From assembly GCA_038025085.1 (NCBI GenBank), contig CM076140.1, positions 1,552,501-1,616,500 on the forward strand: DNA of 64,000 nt, read 5' to 3'. Made by a program: the position numbers and the translations under genes. Shown here piece after piece: positions 1-11,892 of the stretch. The number at the start of each line of letters is the position of its first letter. The stretch's first letter is position 1. Source of the stretch: Tetragonia tetragonoides. Taxonomy: Eukaryota > Streptophyta > Magnoliopsida > Caryophyllales > Aizoaceae. The notes under the pieces are model-generated. The model was not told where the DNA came from. It was given only the letters and a program-made list of their open reading frames with translations, and did no database searches.

Positions 1-475
1 CATGGCACCTGGTTCATCATGTACATCCCTAAGGGCCTAAATGATACAGTAACGGATCGGAGTATATTGCTAATGATGCTATTACGTAATAGATCGATCG
101 AGTACTAGTTACTAGCTAAATCAAATTAAAGACAAGATGCAAGTATATGCGTGTAAGTGTAAGTGCAAGTGCAAGTGCAAGTTCATCGTTGTGCAGTGTG
201 TCAATTAAGTACTTGGCCGGGGAATGTCCCTTTACACGATCCAGCTACTAATACAGCAGGTGATTTCTATTCAAGCTCTCGCCTCGCTCTTCTCCTTCAA
301 TTCATTTCCCCCCAACCCCCCCTTTCAATTTTATTCATTTCTCAACCACCTGTAGTAGTACGTCGTATCAATATGTACAAAGGCTCTTCGATCGCTGCTC
401 AATCAACTAAGAAACACGAATCGCCTAGCTAATGCCTCTGCTAGCTTTCACATATTTTTTGGGTTTGGTTACTCA
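1..475. other. 3' flank of the HD-Zip gene, no gene seen
   Basis: AT-rich sequence downstream of the HD-Zip stop codon, presumably including its 3' UTR. Short GTAAGTGCAAGT-type repeats occur near 147-183. No convincing coding region. Confidence 0.5.
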
Positions 476-1746
476 TCACGACCAAAATTCCCACCATTGA
501 CAACTATCAACAACAGCCTGATCAAACAAACCATCAGGACGAAGATCGTCCCAGGATGCAGCTTCAGCTGACGCCAACGAATCAGCTGCTGCACCAACAA
601 CCACCGATGGTTCCACCATTGTCAATATATCCTCCATATTCCCTTCATTATGACCTCCTTCCACTACCTCGAAATACTTTGTGTTGTTGTCGCTCGAACC
701 ATCGTCGTCTGACAACATACTCGCCCCGTATTCTGATCCTTCCAACGACGACAACCCTGGCTTCTCTACTACTTCACAGCATGGCTCACATTTCTTTTCA
801 CTCTCTGATGATCTTTCGTTTTCTGATACTTGATTTTCATTATTGTTGTTATAGCTGTTTGCAGCGCTCGCCACATTGCAACACTCTTGGTTTTCCGCTC
901 CTTCACTACTCTTCCCCGCCGCTACTTCTTTCAGCTTTTGCACCTGCAAATTTTGCACATCGATCACACATTACAATCATTGGTTCAATTAATTATAATG
1001 TATGCCGCATAAAAATTAAAACATCATAAATTGTGATTATAATCAAGGGCGTTACAAAAATTAAATACTAATCATATACTATATAATAGTTAATCTGTTT
1101 CACCAACATGTTTACACTTCAACTTTCAACGTCAAAGTTCATGAATTACTGAAAATTTACAAATATTTATAATGTAAAAATGGTATTGTTAGATTCATTT
1201 TAAAGAATATTTTTGGAAAAAATTATAATTTTATAATCTAGATATGTAAGTATATAATTACAATTATCTATGGTTGTCAAAGTGGTGCATTGGATAACGT
1301 AAAAAAGCAAATGTAAACATCTTTATAAAACGGAGGGAGTATTATTTTACCTGGATGAGAAGGGCTTGTTTCTCTTTCTTCAAATTGTCAAACTGAGAAG
1401 CGAGGGCGTTGTAATTGGCCCTCAAGGTGCCGTAGTCTTGTTCTAGCTGCTTAGACTTGTAACGAGCCCTCTTGTTTTGGAACCAGATTGCAACCTGACG
1501 AGGTTCCAACCCAAGCTCTTTAGCTAGCTGCATCTTCTTCTTAGGCTCTAATTTGGTCTCATTCTCAAAAATCGATTCGAGCGACTTCACTTGTTGGTCG
1601 CTGAATCGCCTCTTGTTCATCATCATCATCATCATCTTCTTCTTCTTCTTCGAACTCAAGCAGGTTGATGATGAGTCGTTTATGCAGGTAAACATGTCAG
1701 AGGCTACTGATGAGTAATAGTCTCCTTCATCAAACATCATACTCAT
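476..1746 (-). CDS. ATHB7: HD-Zip class I transcription factor, ATHB7/ATHB12 type (2 exons)
   Basis: Sequence-specific DNA-binding activator/repressor acting in the nucleus. Exon 1 is 1351-1746 (132 codons, ATG at 1746) and exon 2 is 476-943 (155 codons plus stop), with a GT-AG intron at 944-1350; the spliced product is 287 residues. The homeodomain spans about residues 44-98 and contains WFQNKRAR in helix 3. Leucines at 101, 108, 115, 122, 129 and 136 form a perfect heptad zipper that runs across the splice junction, which confirms the splice. The C-terminus is acidic and ends in the aromatic motif WWEFWS typical of class I HD-Zip activation tails. A Lys5-Met6 tract at about 33-43 is encoded by a triplet run. 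The ATHB7/12 clade is known as ABA- and drought-inducible; that it applies here is inference. ATHB7 versus ATHB12 cannot be separated by eye, so the symbol is a clade-level guess supported by gene order. Confidence 0.93.
1087..1342. mobile_element. Degenerate Stowaway-like MITE inside the HD-Zip intron
   Basis: The right end carries the typical Stowaway terminal string ACGGAGGGAGTA at about 1330-1341. The left end is decayed but still shares a GTTTACA(C/T)TT segment in inverted orientation near 1109-1119. Because the gene is on the minus strand, this end lies only about 9 bp inside the 5' splice site (donor GT at 1349-1350). The left boundary is approximate. Confidence 0.5.
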
Positions 1747-1846
1747 TTTTGATATTACTAGCTTAGCTACTAATTAATACTCGTAATGTTTTATTAGTGT
1801 TTGGTAGGGATGTTGTAAGAGAAACGAAAATGTTTGTGTTATTTGG

Positions 1847-1862
1847 GGGATGTATATATTGG
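1847..1862 (-). promoter_or_regulatory. Candidate TATA box of the HD-Zip gene
   Basis: On the minus strand an ATATATACA string lies about 105-115 bp upstream of the ATG at 1746. That spacing would give a 5' UTR of roughly 75-85 nt. No other TATA-like string in the first 150 bp is as good. Inferred only from motif and position. Confidence 0.4.
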
Positions 1863-2142
1863 TACTCACTGGACCAACTATATGGTCCTATGTCTAGCTA
1901 TTGCTAAGCTCTTAAAATATCATTCCCCTTTTATATGGAGTATTATACTATATATAATATGCAAATAAATAAAGAAGAATGGCTAGTAAGTAAATGGTAA
2001 CGTGTGCCGCTTTTCTACTAGCGAGTGCCTTGTAAAAGTTGTTGTCCATATTCTTTCGTGTTTGTCTTCACTTTCAGTAATCTACTCCCCCACGTTTAAA
2101 TGCCCGTTGCTTCATTTAAACCCTCCAATTTTATTGTACATA

Positions 2143-2411
2143 CTCCCTCCGTTCCGTTCAAACGCTCCCATTTGCTTTTGGCACAAAAAACAAAGAAAAT
2201 TTATTTTGCCATCTACTTTCCCCATATACCCTCAACATTAACATGGGTGGAGAGAGACTTGAGGAGAGAGAAAGAAGAGGGTGGGGCTTGGGTTTTAATG
2301 GGGGTAATATTGTAAATGACTAGTAAATTCCTTACCAACTAAAGAAATGGGAGTGTTTGTATGAAACATCCATTTTAGGCAAATGGGAGCGTTTGAACGG
2401 AACGGAGGTAG
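2143..2411. mobile_element. Stowaway MITE (TA target duplication)
   Basis: Terminal inverted repeats CTCCCTCCGTTCCGTTC (left) and its near-complement ending GAACGGAACGGAGGTAG (right) are flanked by TA at 2141-2142 and 2412-2413. The inverted match continues inward through about 35 bp. Length is about 269 bp with no coding capacity, as expected for a mariner-derived MITE. It lies about 0.4 kb upstream of the HD-Zip ATG. Confidence 0.85.
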
Positions 2412-2449
2412 TATATATCATTATCACAGCCTTAAAGGCCAAGACAGGC

Positions 2450-2558
2450 GCCAGCTGTCCCATTCTTTGAGGTGCCTACAAGCCAGCGCGGGGAAATAGT
2501 CACTGTGGTCAACGGTAGATACCCTTGGTCGTGAACCAAAAAAAAAAAAAAAAAAAAA
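2450..2558 (+). mobile_element. 5'-truncated SINE with A-tail and target-site duplication
   Basis: The sequence ends in about 20 A at 2539-2558. It is flanked by a 12-bp direct repeat with one mismatch (GCCAAGACAGGC at 2438-2449, GCCAATACAGGC at 2559-2570). Its body shares GTGCC/TACAAGCCAGCGCG-like sequence with the full copy at 8278-8475 and the reverse copy near 49646-49722, so the three define one family. Confidence 0.7.
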
Positions 2559-2570
2559 GCCAATACAGGC

Positions 2571-3900
2571 TATTAATTAATAACCGCTTTAATTTGCTTA
2601 TGCGGCTTAGCTTGTTTACTGCTTGTAAACTTCATTTGATTTTGACGTACGTAAATACTACTAGTAAACCATATTATCTGATGTAGCCGTACTTCGACAT
2701 TTCTATCAAACAACAACACTGATCTCCAATGTCCCAGGCCAGTTCCGTCATGATCATATATTGATATGGTTGTTTGGGCCGAGAAACAAACACGTTCAGC
2801 TATAAATTCAGAGAAAATGGTGCTAGCTTCTTTGTATTCTTATGCTTGGAACTTGTATTATTCATTTATCTGTTTTTCATGTTTTTCATTTCCTAGCTTG
2901 TTGGAGACATTTCTAGGTCCTCAATCCTGAGTAGTCCTTTTTCAATTTTGATGATAGTGATTAGTGAACTGTGAATCCTGAGTACTCCTATGTATAGGAA
3001 CAGAGTTTTGTATGATAAGGATTCAACAATTCAGTCTTTTTTTTTCTCTTTTGACATACTTTTATTGTCAATACCACGCACACCAAAAAACTAATTCTAA
3101 TATTTATTAGCTTACATGCCTCTTTGCCATACTTAATAAATAATTTAGTTAAAGCTTTGATGTTAACTTTATAATATAGCTAGCTTCTAATTTTAGTCCG
3201 TAACTTTTTTTTTCTTTAATTAGAGAATGATACAATGAACCAATGGAGTACCTCTTGATTTCTATGATTGGCTTCTAAACCTAGACTATTCATAGTACAA
3301 TTTTCAAATTTTCTGAGTTCAATTTGGACTCCCTCTACATTTGTAATTAGGTATAGCATGCATATTGAACATTGTACTGAAAATTTATATCAAAAATAGT
3401 AATGTGGTGCGAAAAAATCTACTTAATACTTCTACCTATCCAAATTTAAAGTTATTCACATCTAAACAACATAATTAAGAAATACCAATCTCTCTGATCA
3501 AAATGTGTCTTTTATACAATTTTTTCTTTTTTGTGTGTTACACTTCGTTTTAAGAATTTGGAGTATGTTTTTTCTTTTTGCTGGGGTTGGTGGTATATTT
3601 AGTAATACACGACTACAAGAACAAGAAACCATGCATATATGTATAGTAAACCGTAAGATCAAAAATATGTTATTGCGTAAAGTGAAACACATTAAAAATT
3701 TCACGCTTCCGCTATATTAACATCAATTAAATAAGGGAACTACAAAATGAAGCCCGTAAAGGGGGAGATAGAGGGGCGTTAAACTTGTAAAGTGCTGTAG
3801 TATTTGATCAAAGAAAATAATACTAATAGTAATTGTATTGCTTGTTAGTGTAAGCAATCTTGACTCCTCCAAAGTCCAAACCTTAAGATAATTGTGATCC
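2571..3900. other. AT-rich intergenic sequence upstream of the HD-Zip gene
   Basis: No exon-like or repeat structure recognised. Short open frames near 3498-3720 on both strands have no domain or codon signature and are treated as chance. Confidence 0.5.
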
Positions 3901-4300
3901 TAGGAGCATTAATTAATGATGATTAAGGAGGAATCAACGGAACCAATAAGATAGCTTGCCTAGGGACATGTACCTGTAAAGCTGTCAGCTATCATCCAAC
4001 AGATACCGGACACATGTGCATGAAATTCATTGTATCTCCTAAACTTGTCGTTTTCCCGTTTAATTTTATGAAATGGGGCCCTTAAATGACGTGTCACTAT
4101 ATCCGTGGTTCAGGCTTACAGTGCTTTTGTTGGGTTTGTGGACTATATAGTACACGTGCCCAATTCTAGTACTAAAGTTCCTTGAGATAAAAAATCAAGT
4201 ATTGTGGGGACCACAGCTGAAAGTACACATGTCCTCTGATCTAACGTTTTTCTATCAAGATCTTTCCATGCTAGCTCTCCACGTGGTGGATGATGCGTGG
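3900..4300. promoter_or_regulatory. Candidate ABA-type distal regulatory region (three ACGTG elements)
   Basis: ACGTGTC at 4089-4095, a CACGTG G-box at 4153-4158 and CCACGTGG centred on 4280-4285 occur within 200 bp. An ATTAATTAAT palindrome near 3909-3918 resembles HD-Zip half-sites. The region lies 2.3-2.6 kb upstream of the minus-strand HD-Zip ATG and I see no transposon in it. ABRE/G-box motifs are known ABA-response elements; assignment to this gene is inference. Confidence 0.35.
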
Positions 4301-5899
4301 CTGTACTTTTTTTATCAATAGGGTCTACGGTCCCTACAAATTAAATTAATATTTTAGGGAGTGAACAAACGGAGATCCGGATCCGAGTAAAATAATAAAT
4401 CTGGGAATAGAATAGATTAAAAGTCAGTTAGCCAATCGGAGGTTTGGGATTTGGACGGAGACCTTTTAATTAAATTAATGTTTTAAGGAATCTTTTGTGA
4501 TTAGTCTAGAGTAACATGTGTCAGGTAAATATTTGTTGAGATTTAAAATTTGGAGATATTCTTCTCCTCAGAGACGTCATGAGGTATTTTGGAAAATTTC
4601 TTTTCTTGCTTTCTCCTGTACTCCTCTTTAGTTGTTGATGAGGGCAACTGGACGGTTTAGATTTAAGACGTCGCGTTCCCAACTCCATATTTCGCGTCTC
4701 ACAAGTCTAATATTCATTCCAAGTATGTTTTTTTCCACGTATGATTTGATGGCAGTTTCAAATATATATACAATTACAAGTCTAATATTCATTTCGAGAA
4801 CAGCAGGTCTTGTGTGGTCTTTGTATTTCGAGAAAACTTGAGCCAAGATAATAGTTGCATCATGAAATATTGGTTTACTATGAGTTAAATTTTATTAAAG
4901 AGCAAAGCTACTAGTCTATCATTCTTAGGGGTATAAATTTTAATAAAGAAAATTTATCTTAACAAGTCATGTGCTGAAGGAGGGTATCCAAATTAAACCA
5001 TATTTGAGTCAAGTGAGGTTTATTTCTTAATCGATTAGTGGTGAAGTAATTAACTCTCTTGACTAAATGTTAGTCATTCAACCTGGGGTTCTAGTCCTTA
5101 TTCCTTACTATATACTCTTAAGTTTAACACTATTTTTTTTAATGTAATAGTAACACTAATTTTATTTGATGAACAATTTCTACAATAAAAAATAAATACA
5201 CTCATAAAACTGCAAACCCCAAAGATATCATATATAAGACTATTTCTACGACTTTTGGTAATGGAGTTTGTTAGTCAGCATTATTAACATGTCAAATCAA
5301 TATTGGATAAAAAATGCTTGCGCAAAAAAACCTTCCTACGCCTATTTTACATGTAAATCTACTTTTTGTCATTGAAACAATATTTTGACCACATCGACTA
5401 GCTACCATGAAACTTTGAGCACAATGATCAAGCACACTGCTGCTACTCTTGGATGGTGTAGTTTTTTTGTTTTTTTTTTTTTTTATCACTGTTGGATGGT
5501 CTAGCTAATGGCCACTGATCAATGAGAAACTCCGCAATTATTAAACAATACCTTGTTTAATTTTTATGGTATATCCTACCTTTCCTAATAACCATGTTTG
5601 AAGGTCAAACTAATTTATCCTCAGGCTAAAAACAGGTAGAAAAAGTGCCCGAAGGGAAACAAAATTAACATCATTTGATTATGTACTATTGTCTACTCCT
5701 TTAGAGAAACAAAATATGGTGTTTCACGGAATGGTATACATTCACTGTTGTGGCCTCCCGATTATTGAATACATTCGTTGCCAATTTAGTTTAAATATTA
5801 TCACAATTCACAATTTTATCATTTTTATTATGGTTTTTGTGAATTACTCCGCCAAATATTACACCATTTTAAATTTCTACTAGTAGGGGACCTTATTTA
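4301..5899. other. Intergenic sequence with a possible SINE remnant
   Basis: About 5025-5150 contains GGGGTTCTAGTCC, which resembles the pol III B box of tRNA-derived SINEs, preceded by a plausible A-box region. The copy is decayed and has no clear tail. AATATTCATT is repeated near 4700 and 4790 in a short direct repeat. No gene seen. Confidence 0.35.
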
Positions 5900-6231
5900 G
5901 GGTTCGTTTAATTTCTAACAATGAAATGCAATACAATGCAATTATTTTATAGAGTAAATGTGAACAGGAAAAATAATGAGGGGGAGGAGATAGAGGAGAA
6001 AAATGATTTTTATTGAACCCTGCAATGTAATCATAGTTGCTCAACGACTTCACCCCATATACATGTAATGATGATTAGTTTAAATGGTATAATCAATCTC
6101 ACTTTAACCATCTCCCTCCTTCTCAGTCCCCTTCTTTGCTTCCCCCCCCCCCCCTCCTTTTTACAACTCACATCTACTATATAAAATGATTGTATTATAT
6201 TGTATTTCGTTACTAAAAAGTAAACAAACCC
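5900..6231. mobile_element. Tourist-like MITE (TTA target duplication)
   Basis: Terminal repeats GGGTTCGTTTAA and TAAACAAACCC are inverted and flanked by TTA at 5897-5899 and 6232-6234. The subterminal ATGCAATACAATGCAATTA region is mirrored near 6185-6210. The element is 332 bp and non-coding. A second member of the family lies at 47186-47481. Confidence 0.8.
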
Positions 6232-6586
6232 TTAGTATAAAATAAAGAGAGGGAGAAAGTACGTGAATGACCTACGACTCTGCGAGGCTGCGAAATTTAA
6301 ATTTAGCATTCACTTTCCTGGAACAGACGGGGACCACGACGATTTTTGCCATTTCTTCCTCTGACTAAGCATGGGAACATAAAAAATAAGATAAGAACTT
6401 ATCTACATATGGGTACAATGGGCAAAAGTAAGAATAAACTTTTGCAGTATGAACGACAATGTACCTAGCAAATGGTACAATGACTCTTACTCCTATTTCG
6501 TATTTAAGGACAGTTTTCAAGGGAGCTCTCTCCATTTCTCTCTCTTTTTCTTTGACTGTTGTTGTTCTCATTTGTAAATTGTAATA

Positions 6587-7057
6587 CTACATCTGTTTCC
6601 AAATCTGGTACCCACTTTATTTTGGCACAAAATTTATTGAGAGTTGATTTTGGAACAAAAAACCCTTATTTACCCTTACGTAGTTGGAGAGAGTGAGTGA
6701 GTTAGTACCAAGTTGAAAAGTAGTGGCAATCCCACCCTTAACAATATGTGGACAAGTGCACCTCCATTTTTATTTTATTTTTTTGCCTTTTTTATTTACA
6801 ATTTTTCCCATTTTTGGTAGAATTATTTATAATTCCGCTTTATTGCACCCTTATTCTAAAATTTTTACCCCTATTATAAAACTTGCACTTTTATTCTTAA
6901 TTTTCTGGATTCGCCAGTATTGAAAAGTAATGATGACAAGAAAAGGTAAGGATAGATAGTCTTTTAACACCTAAAATATTACTAAAAAGAAAGTGGATAG
7001 GAGATTTTGGAACGAATGTAAAAAGAAAATGGACAAGAGATTTTGAAACGGAGAGAG
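6587..7057. mobile_element. Stowaway MITE with duplicated right end
   Basis: The left end CTACATCTGTTTCCAAATCT and the right end (complement CTCTCTCCGTTTCAAAATCT) are inverted and flanked by TA. Near the right end the terminal motif occurs twice in tandem (about 6989-7019 and 7024-7057), suggesting an end duplication. Length is 471 bp and non-coding. Confidence 0.7.
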
Positions 7058-8266
7058 TAACACGACATAAGATAATGTGTATCATTTAAGTTTTCTTAAA
7101 TTATCAAGTTTTCTTCGCATGGCATATATGTAAATTATAATATCTGAACAATCAAAATAAAAGTAGGGAATAGGGATGGTACTAATATAAAGTTGAAGAC
7201 GACAACAGCTGGAGTTAAGAGTTTGCGGAAACTTGGTTGATGAACCTAATAAAATTTCGTTGTCAACTAAACTTGACGAAACTAGAGGAAATGCACGTAA
7301 GCACCTCATTCTTGGTACGTTTTTGCTCGTTTCCAAATACTCCATAGAAATATCTTACTCCACATTGTAGTGCCACCAACTAGAAGTGGTCCTAGAGAAA
7401 ATTAACCACTAAGGTACTATTCTCCTTATTTGTTTTAATTGAGTTCGGTTTAGTTAGCCTAATTCATTGGTTCAGTTTTATTAGTCTAGTTCAGTACAAT
7501 TCAGTTAATGTAGGAAGTTATTATCATTTAAATCAATATATGTTAGTAAAAAAATTTCAATTCATACTTTCATATGATGAGTTAAAAGTTGAAATGGCTG
7601 ATGCCACTTATGAAAGGACAATAGTCAAGTCGAAAAAATCAAATAAATTTATTATAGTTCAATCCGATTTCATGCAGGTGAATAGAACGAACCATAACTG
7701 AGATTTCAATGCAAATATGATTTTAGGTGGCCCAGAAAGAAACAGACGTACAGACATGCTCTACAATTTGGCCCGGGTTCGTTCAAATGCAACTAAATGG
7801 AGTACTTAGCTTTTATACGTTACTAAGCCCATGAAATTGACGGAGTGTAACATGGGCTATTTTGTCCTTGTGGTATGTAAAGATCAGTTCGCATTGGTTT
7901 CAAGCCCACAAGATTTATCTCCAAGATTGTCCATCTAATTTTATTAGGGGATATTAAAGTCGGCCCAAGACTATCTAACTCCGTAGTCCCTTTTTCCTAA
8001 TGTTAACAAAATTACGAATCGAATGGCTATGATGACATTCACATACTGATAAATATTAAACTCTCATATCTGGACCGAAATCAAAATTCAGAATACTGTT
8101 TCAAACTGCTGGATCATAAGAGAACTCAACTGATATAACTTAACTTTCGCAGCTGGAATATTTGATTTAACTTTGGAATTTAAATGTAAAGATGTTTAAC
8201 ATTGAGAGTTGGGATATAGATACAGTCGTGAAGAAAAAGGAAAGCAACAAAGCAGGAGGGAACAAA
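7058..8266. other. Intergenic sequence with decayed GTTCAGTT-rich repeat
   Basis: About 7435-7700 contains several copies of GTTCAGTT/GTTCGGTT-like motifs similar to those near 11460-11680 and in the MITE at 39325-39528. No gene seen. Confidence 0.4.
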
Positions 8267-8277
8267 GGTAATGTAGT

Positions 8278-8475
8278 TAATCAAGGAAATTTGGTTGAGT
8301 TGTAGGGACTTACTCATCCCTAATGAAGGTCGAGGGTTCGAATCTCGCCTTGGGCATGGAATAGTTTTAAATTTGTTGGTTAGTTATCCCATCTTTTAAG
8401 ATGCCTGTAAGCCAGCACGAGAAAATAGTTTTTGTGATCGACGGTGTGAACTCCAAAAAAAAAAAAAAAAAAAAA
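8278..8475 (+). mobile_element. tRNA-derived SINE, complete copy
   Basis: The 198-bp insertion is flanked by a perfect direct repeat GGTAATGTAGT (8267-8277 and 8476-8486; three further A extend it). It contains GGTTCGAATCTCG, a good pol III B box, near 8335-8347, and ends in about 20 A. The 3' body (GCCTGTAAGCCAGCACG) matches the truncated copies at 2450-2558 and, inverted, near 49646-49722. Perfect duplication and intact tail imply a fairly recent insertion. Confidence 0.85.
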
Positions 8476-8645
8476 GGTAATGTAGTCTATTTTGACTACT
8501 TTCACCGATTACAAAGCTTTGCACGTTTGTGGTTTGACCTTAATAACTACGCCATTCACAAGAAGTGAAAAGGGTCTTTTCGTATATCCCTTGATATGGA
8601 AAAGATAAGGAGTTCAAAGGTGAATATCAAAAGGCGTGAAAGTTA

Positions 8646-8839
8646 AAATTTGGGAGAATGATACATCCTTCCAGTGGGTTGGCAACTCATCTACTCTTTG
8701 TGTCTATTTCTCTTCTCTATTTTCAGATTCTCTCTCCTCTATTTCCAAAAAATGGTATTAAAAGTAGAAAAGAGATATAGATACAAAGTGAAGATGAGTT
8801 GCCCACCTGCTAAGTCAACCAAACATTTTCCTAAAATTT
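8646..8839. mobile_element. MITE of the CAGTGGGTTGGCAAC family, copy 1
   Basis: Imperfect terminal inverted repeats of about 65 bp (AAATTTGGGAGAATG... versus AAATTTTAGGAAAATG...) enclose a short centre. The same sequence recurs at 20096-20283 and 42786-42965. Superfamily not determined. Confidence 0.65.
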
Positions 8840-9723
8840 GGTACTAGCTGATCGATTGAATTTCTATAAATCAACAATAATCGGACGTATGCCTTCACTT
8901 AGCTTTCAACATGAGCTTTTCCTAATTCAGAGTATCTACTACGTACTACTAAAAGACTTTCTGGATCCAATATAGAGTACTACGATAGACACTATTATAC
9001 CTAAGCTTTACCTCTCAATTGACTTGCAGTGTCAAAAAAAGTTAGTCAGCAGAAAACAATATTAATAATAGGTGCTTGTGTTTTGAGCTTCACCTTTTCC
9101 CCTCCATCGTCTTTCCATTTTCTCAAGTAGACCCGCCTCCCTTTACTGCTTTTCTCAACGACTCACATTCTCAGTCATTCGCAACAAACGAGACAACAGA
9201 GAGAGGATGTCATAACGTGAATGACATCCTTTCAACGCCTAGGGCTCCATTCTTGTTCATGGATTTTACGAGTATTATTATTATTTTTTTCTTTTGATAA
9301 TTGAATAATTTTATTAAGCCAATTCAGCGTGAAACGTTTAGTCACAGATACAAATAAACCGAACTTATCACTTTCTACGAAGAGTTAAAATTGGCTATTT
9401 GCTCGACTAAAATACAGAACGTAGTATATGAACTACAAAATGAGCAACAAAGAAACACCTACAATTACAAGTTACAACTCGTTAACCCTCCAACATTGAA
9501 TATAAAAGAAGGCAAAATTCAAACTAAAGCCTTTTACTTCAGTAGCCACGCAAAACATTCACTATTAGGAACAAACTTACTCCCTCAAAAATTGAGACAG
9601 AGGCCAAATGCGACTTTAAACCTAAGAATTGTTGCTCCTCCACACCTTGCACAACCCACAAACCAAAGCAAGACAACCTCAACACTCCAAAGAGCCCGAG
9701 TATTATTTATATTAATCTTGATA
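8840..9723. other. Intergenic, no gene seen
   Basis: Contains an open frame of 114 codons at 9391-9735 rich in Thr/Asn/Gln without a recognisable domain or conserved start; I treat it as chance. Confidence 0.4.
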
Positions 9724-9725
9724 CA

Positions 9726-9795
9726 AAGGGTGTAATATTTTCCACTTATTCCGTTCATTACAGTGCAATTCAGTCAAAAAGAACATACCTTTAAA
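9726..9795. mobile_element. Short MITE remnant, TTTTCCACTTATT family
   Basis: The left end TTTTCCACTTATTCCG and the right end CAAAAAGAACATACCT match the ends of the 10035-10367 element. Only about 70 bp remain, so it looks internally deleted. Confidence 0.5.
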
Positions 9796-10034
9796 ATGAT
9801 AGATATATTGCGACCGAGAGAGTATGTTGTATTTCATTATCTGATGCATATAGGGTATGCTAATGTTCTTTTCTGCTAATATTGTCTGAATTGAATTCAA
9901 GTTGAGTGAACTAAATTGAACTAATATAGTAATATGTGAGTAAAGAATTTATTAGGTAGTAAAACTGTATTAAACTAAATTGAACTCACGTTAACTTTAG
10001 TGAACACCTATATAGTCAAAGAAAACACAACTTA

Positions 10035-10367
10035 GGGTGCGTTATTTTCCACTTATTGGATATTACCCTATCAGTGGAAATAAGTGACAAGATATTACCC
10101 AATCATTGGGAATCAATCGCTAGACATTACCCAATCAATGAGAATTAGTGGCAGTACCTTACTCAATTAGTAGAAATCAGTAGCAGAACCCACATTTCTA
10201 CTCACAGAATCAATGGCAGGACCTTACCGAATCAGTGAGAATCGGTGGAACGGTCTTACCAAATCAGTGAAAATTAGTGGTAAGACCTTACCTAATTAGT
10301 GGGAATCAATTGTAGGATCTTACCCAATCTTCGAGAATCGGTGAAAATAAGTGAAAAAGAACATACC
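10035..10367. mobile_element. MITE with internal ~35-bp degenerate tandem repeats
   Basis: Left terminus GGGTGCGTTATTTTCCACTT and right terminus (complement AGGTATGTTCTTTTTCACTT) are inverted. Between them the motif TTACC-AATCAGTGAGAATC-GTGG recurs about seven times with drift. The 24238-24382 element has the same right end and the same internal motif. Superfamily unresolved. Confidence 0.65.
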
Positions 10368-11892
10368 TCTAATATGCTTTAGGAGTGAATCATAGAGTAA
10401 AATTTCATATACTATGAAATCAAAATGCGAAAAAGACAGGATGAGTGTTGACAAAACATAGTAGTTAGAAAAATGATTAGTTTAATTCAGAGGTAATGAT
10501 GACAATCAAGAGATAAAGTAAAATTAAGTGTGCTTTTATGGAGCAAAGTGCGAGTAGCTAGACAAGCTGTGCTGGAGATGCAGGGGATTTGACATTTACG
10601 TCTTGTTTCTTTCCGCCCTCTTCTCACTCTCTCTCTCTCTGCTAACTATAAAGTCTATAAAGACACACAATTTTCGAGAGGGTACTGGTACTGTGAATAA
10701 TGAAGGAAAATAAATAAAGCGTCGATCTCTGGAGCCAGACAGCCAGTGGGAGAATGTGGTTTAGCAACCTACTGGGTCAATAAAACATTTTCTGGGAGTC
10801 AGTGTCCTCCTCTCTGTTTCATGTACAACTCTCTAGACATCTTACAGACTTACAGCCAATAATGTGTTTTATGTGTGAGTGAGTGATGAATAATTACAGT
10901 CTCATGGATAGAGAGACGAAGAGAGAATGTAGCCGTTGTAGAACGGACACTAGAGAAAACATATCCATGATGGGAGCAAAGTAGCAAACCCTATAGATTG
11001 GGCGTGTGTTTTTTATTTTTCAATTAGATAAACCGGTTAATTGAATTAAACTAATTATTTCTTACATCACACCTTTTGTTTTTGCAAAAATGATGAAAAT
11101 AAATAGCTACAGTCTCATTTCCTGCATTTTCCCAAAATCACACAATTGTTAGAGTACTTACCAATAAAAATAAAACACAAATTAATTATATACACTAGTC
11201 AATATTATATATTGGTAACTAATTATAGGAGGTACTCGTATAGTTTGGTGGTCTATTCTTAACTAACTTTAAGGGTTCAAATATTGCATTAGGCATAATT
11301 TCACAAAGATACTCCTATATAAAAAAAATTAGAATACACAAAGAATTATTCATAGAAATTTAAGACATGCAAATTATAAAGGAGGATGGGGCATTATTGG
11401 AGCAAATATTGTCTGAGGCGAATTTAAAAAAAATGGGGTAAAGGACTGTTCTGTTAAACTTCTTCTGGAAGTATTCAGTAACTTCCAGTTTAGTTCAGTA
11501 AAAACAAGTTCGGTTCAGTAAAAAGAAGTTCGTTTCAGAAAAATTCAGTTCAGTTCGGTAAACGAATGCAAAGTCCAAATTTACTCTTTATAATTGTAGA
11601 TACAATAAAAATAAGTTTACTTCATAAAAATTCATTTTAGTTCGGTAAATTTCAGTTCAGTTCAGTATTATGCAGATAAGTTTAATAAAAGGAAGATGAA
11701 GAGAATATGGCCTAATTATTTAAAAATGCAAGAGTTACTTATATGAATATATAGTGACCCTTGTTAAATCAAAAGGTGACCACCATTTCACCAAAAGTTA
11801 TGGTAAAATCGTGTCATACAAGTTGTTGTGTAGATGATGACTTTATGAAATATGATACTCCGTATATAACTAATGTTAACTCCTTCAATATA
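10368..11892. other. Intergenic; possible SINE and GTTCAGT-repeat remnants
   Basis: About 11220-11330 carries AGGGTTCAAATATTGC, a weak B-box-like string, followed by an A-rich tail. About 11460-11680 contains many GTTCAGTAA / GTTCGGTAA repeats. No gene seen. Confidence 0.35.

Noticed and set aside
8320..8370. tRNA-like segment with B box
   Set aside because: No complete cloverleaf; flanking duplication and A-tail show it is the head of a SINE.
9391..9735. 114-codon frame without internal stop
   Set aside because: Begins at a non-ATG codon, shows no domain, and runs into a MITE remnant.
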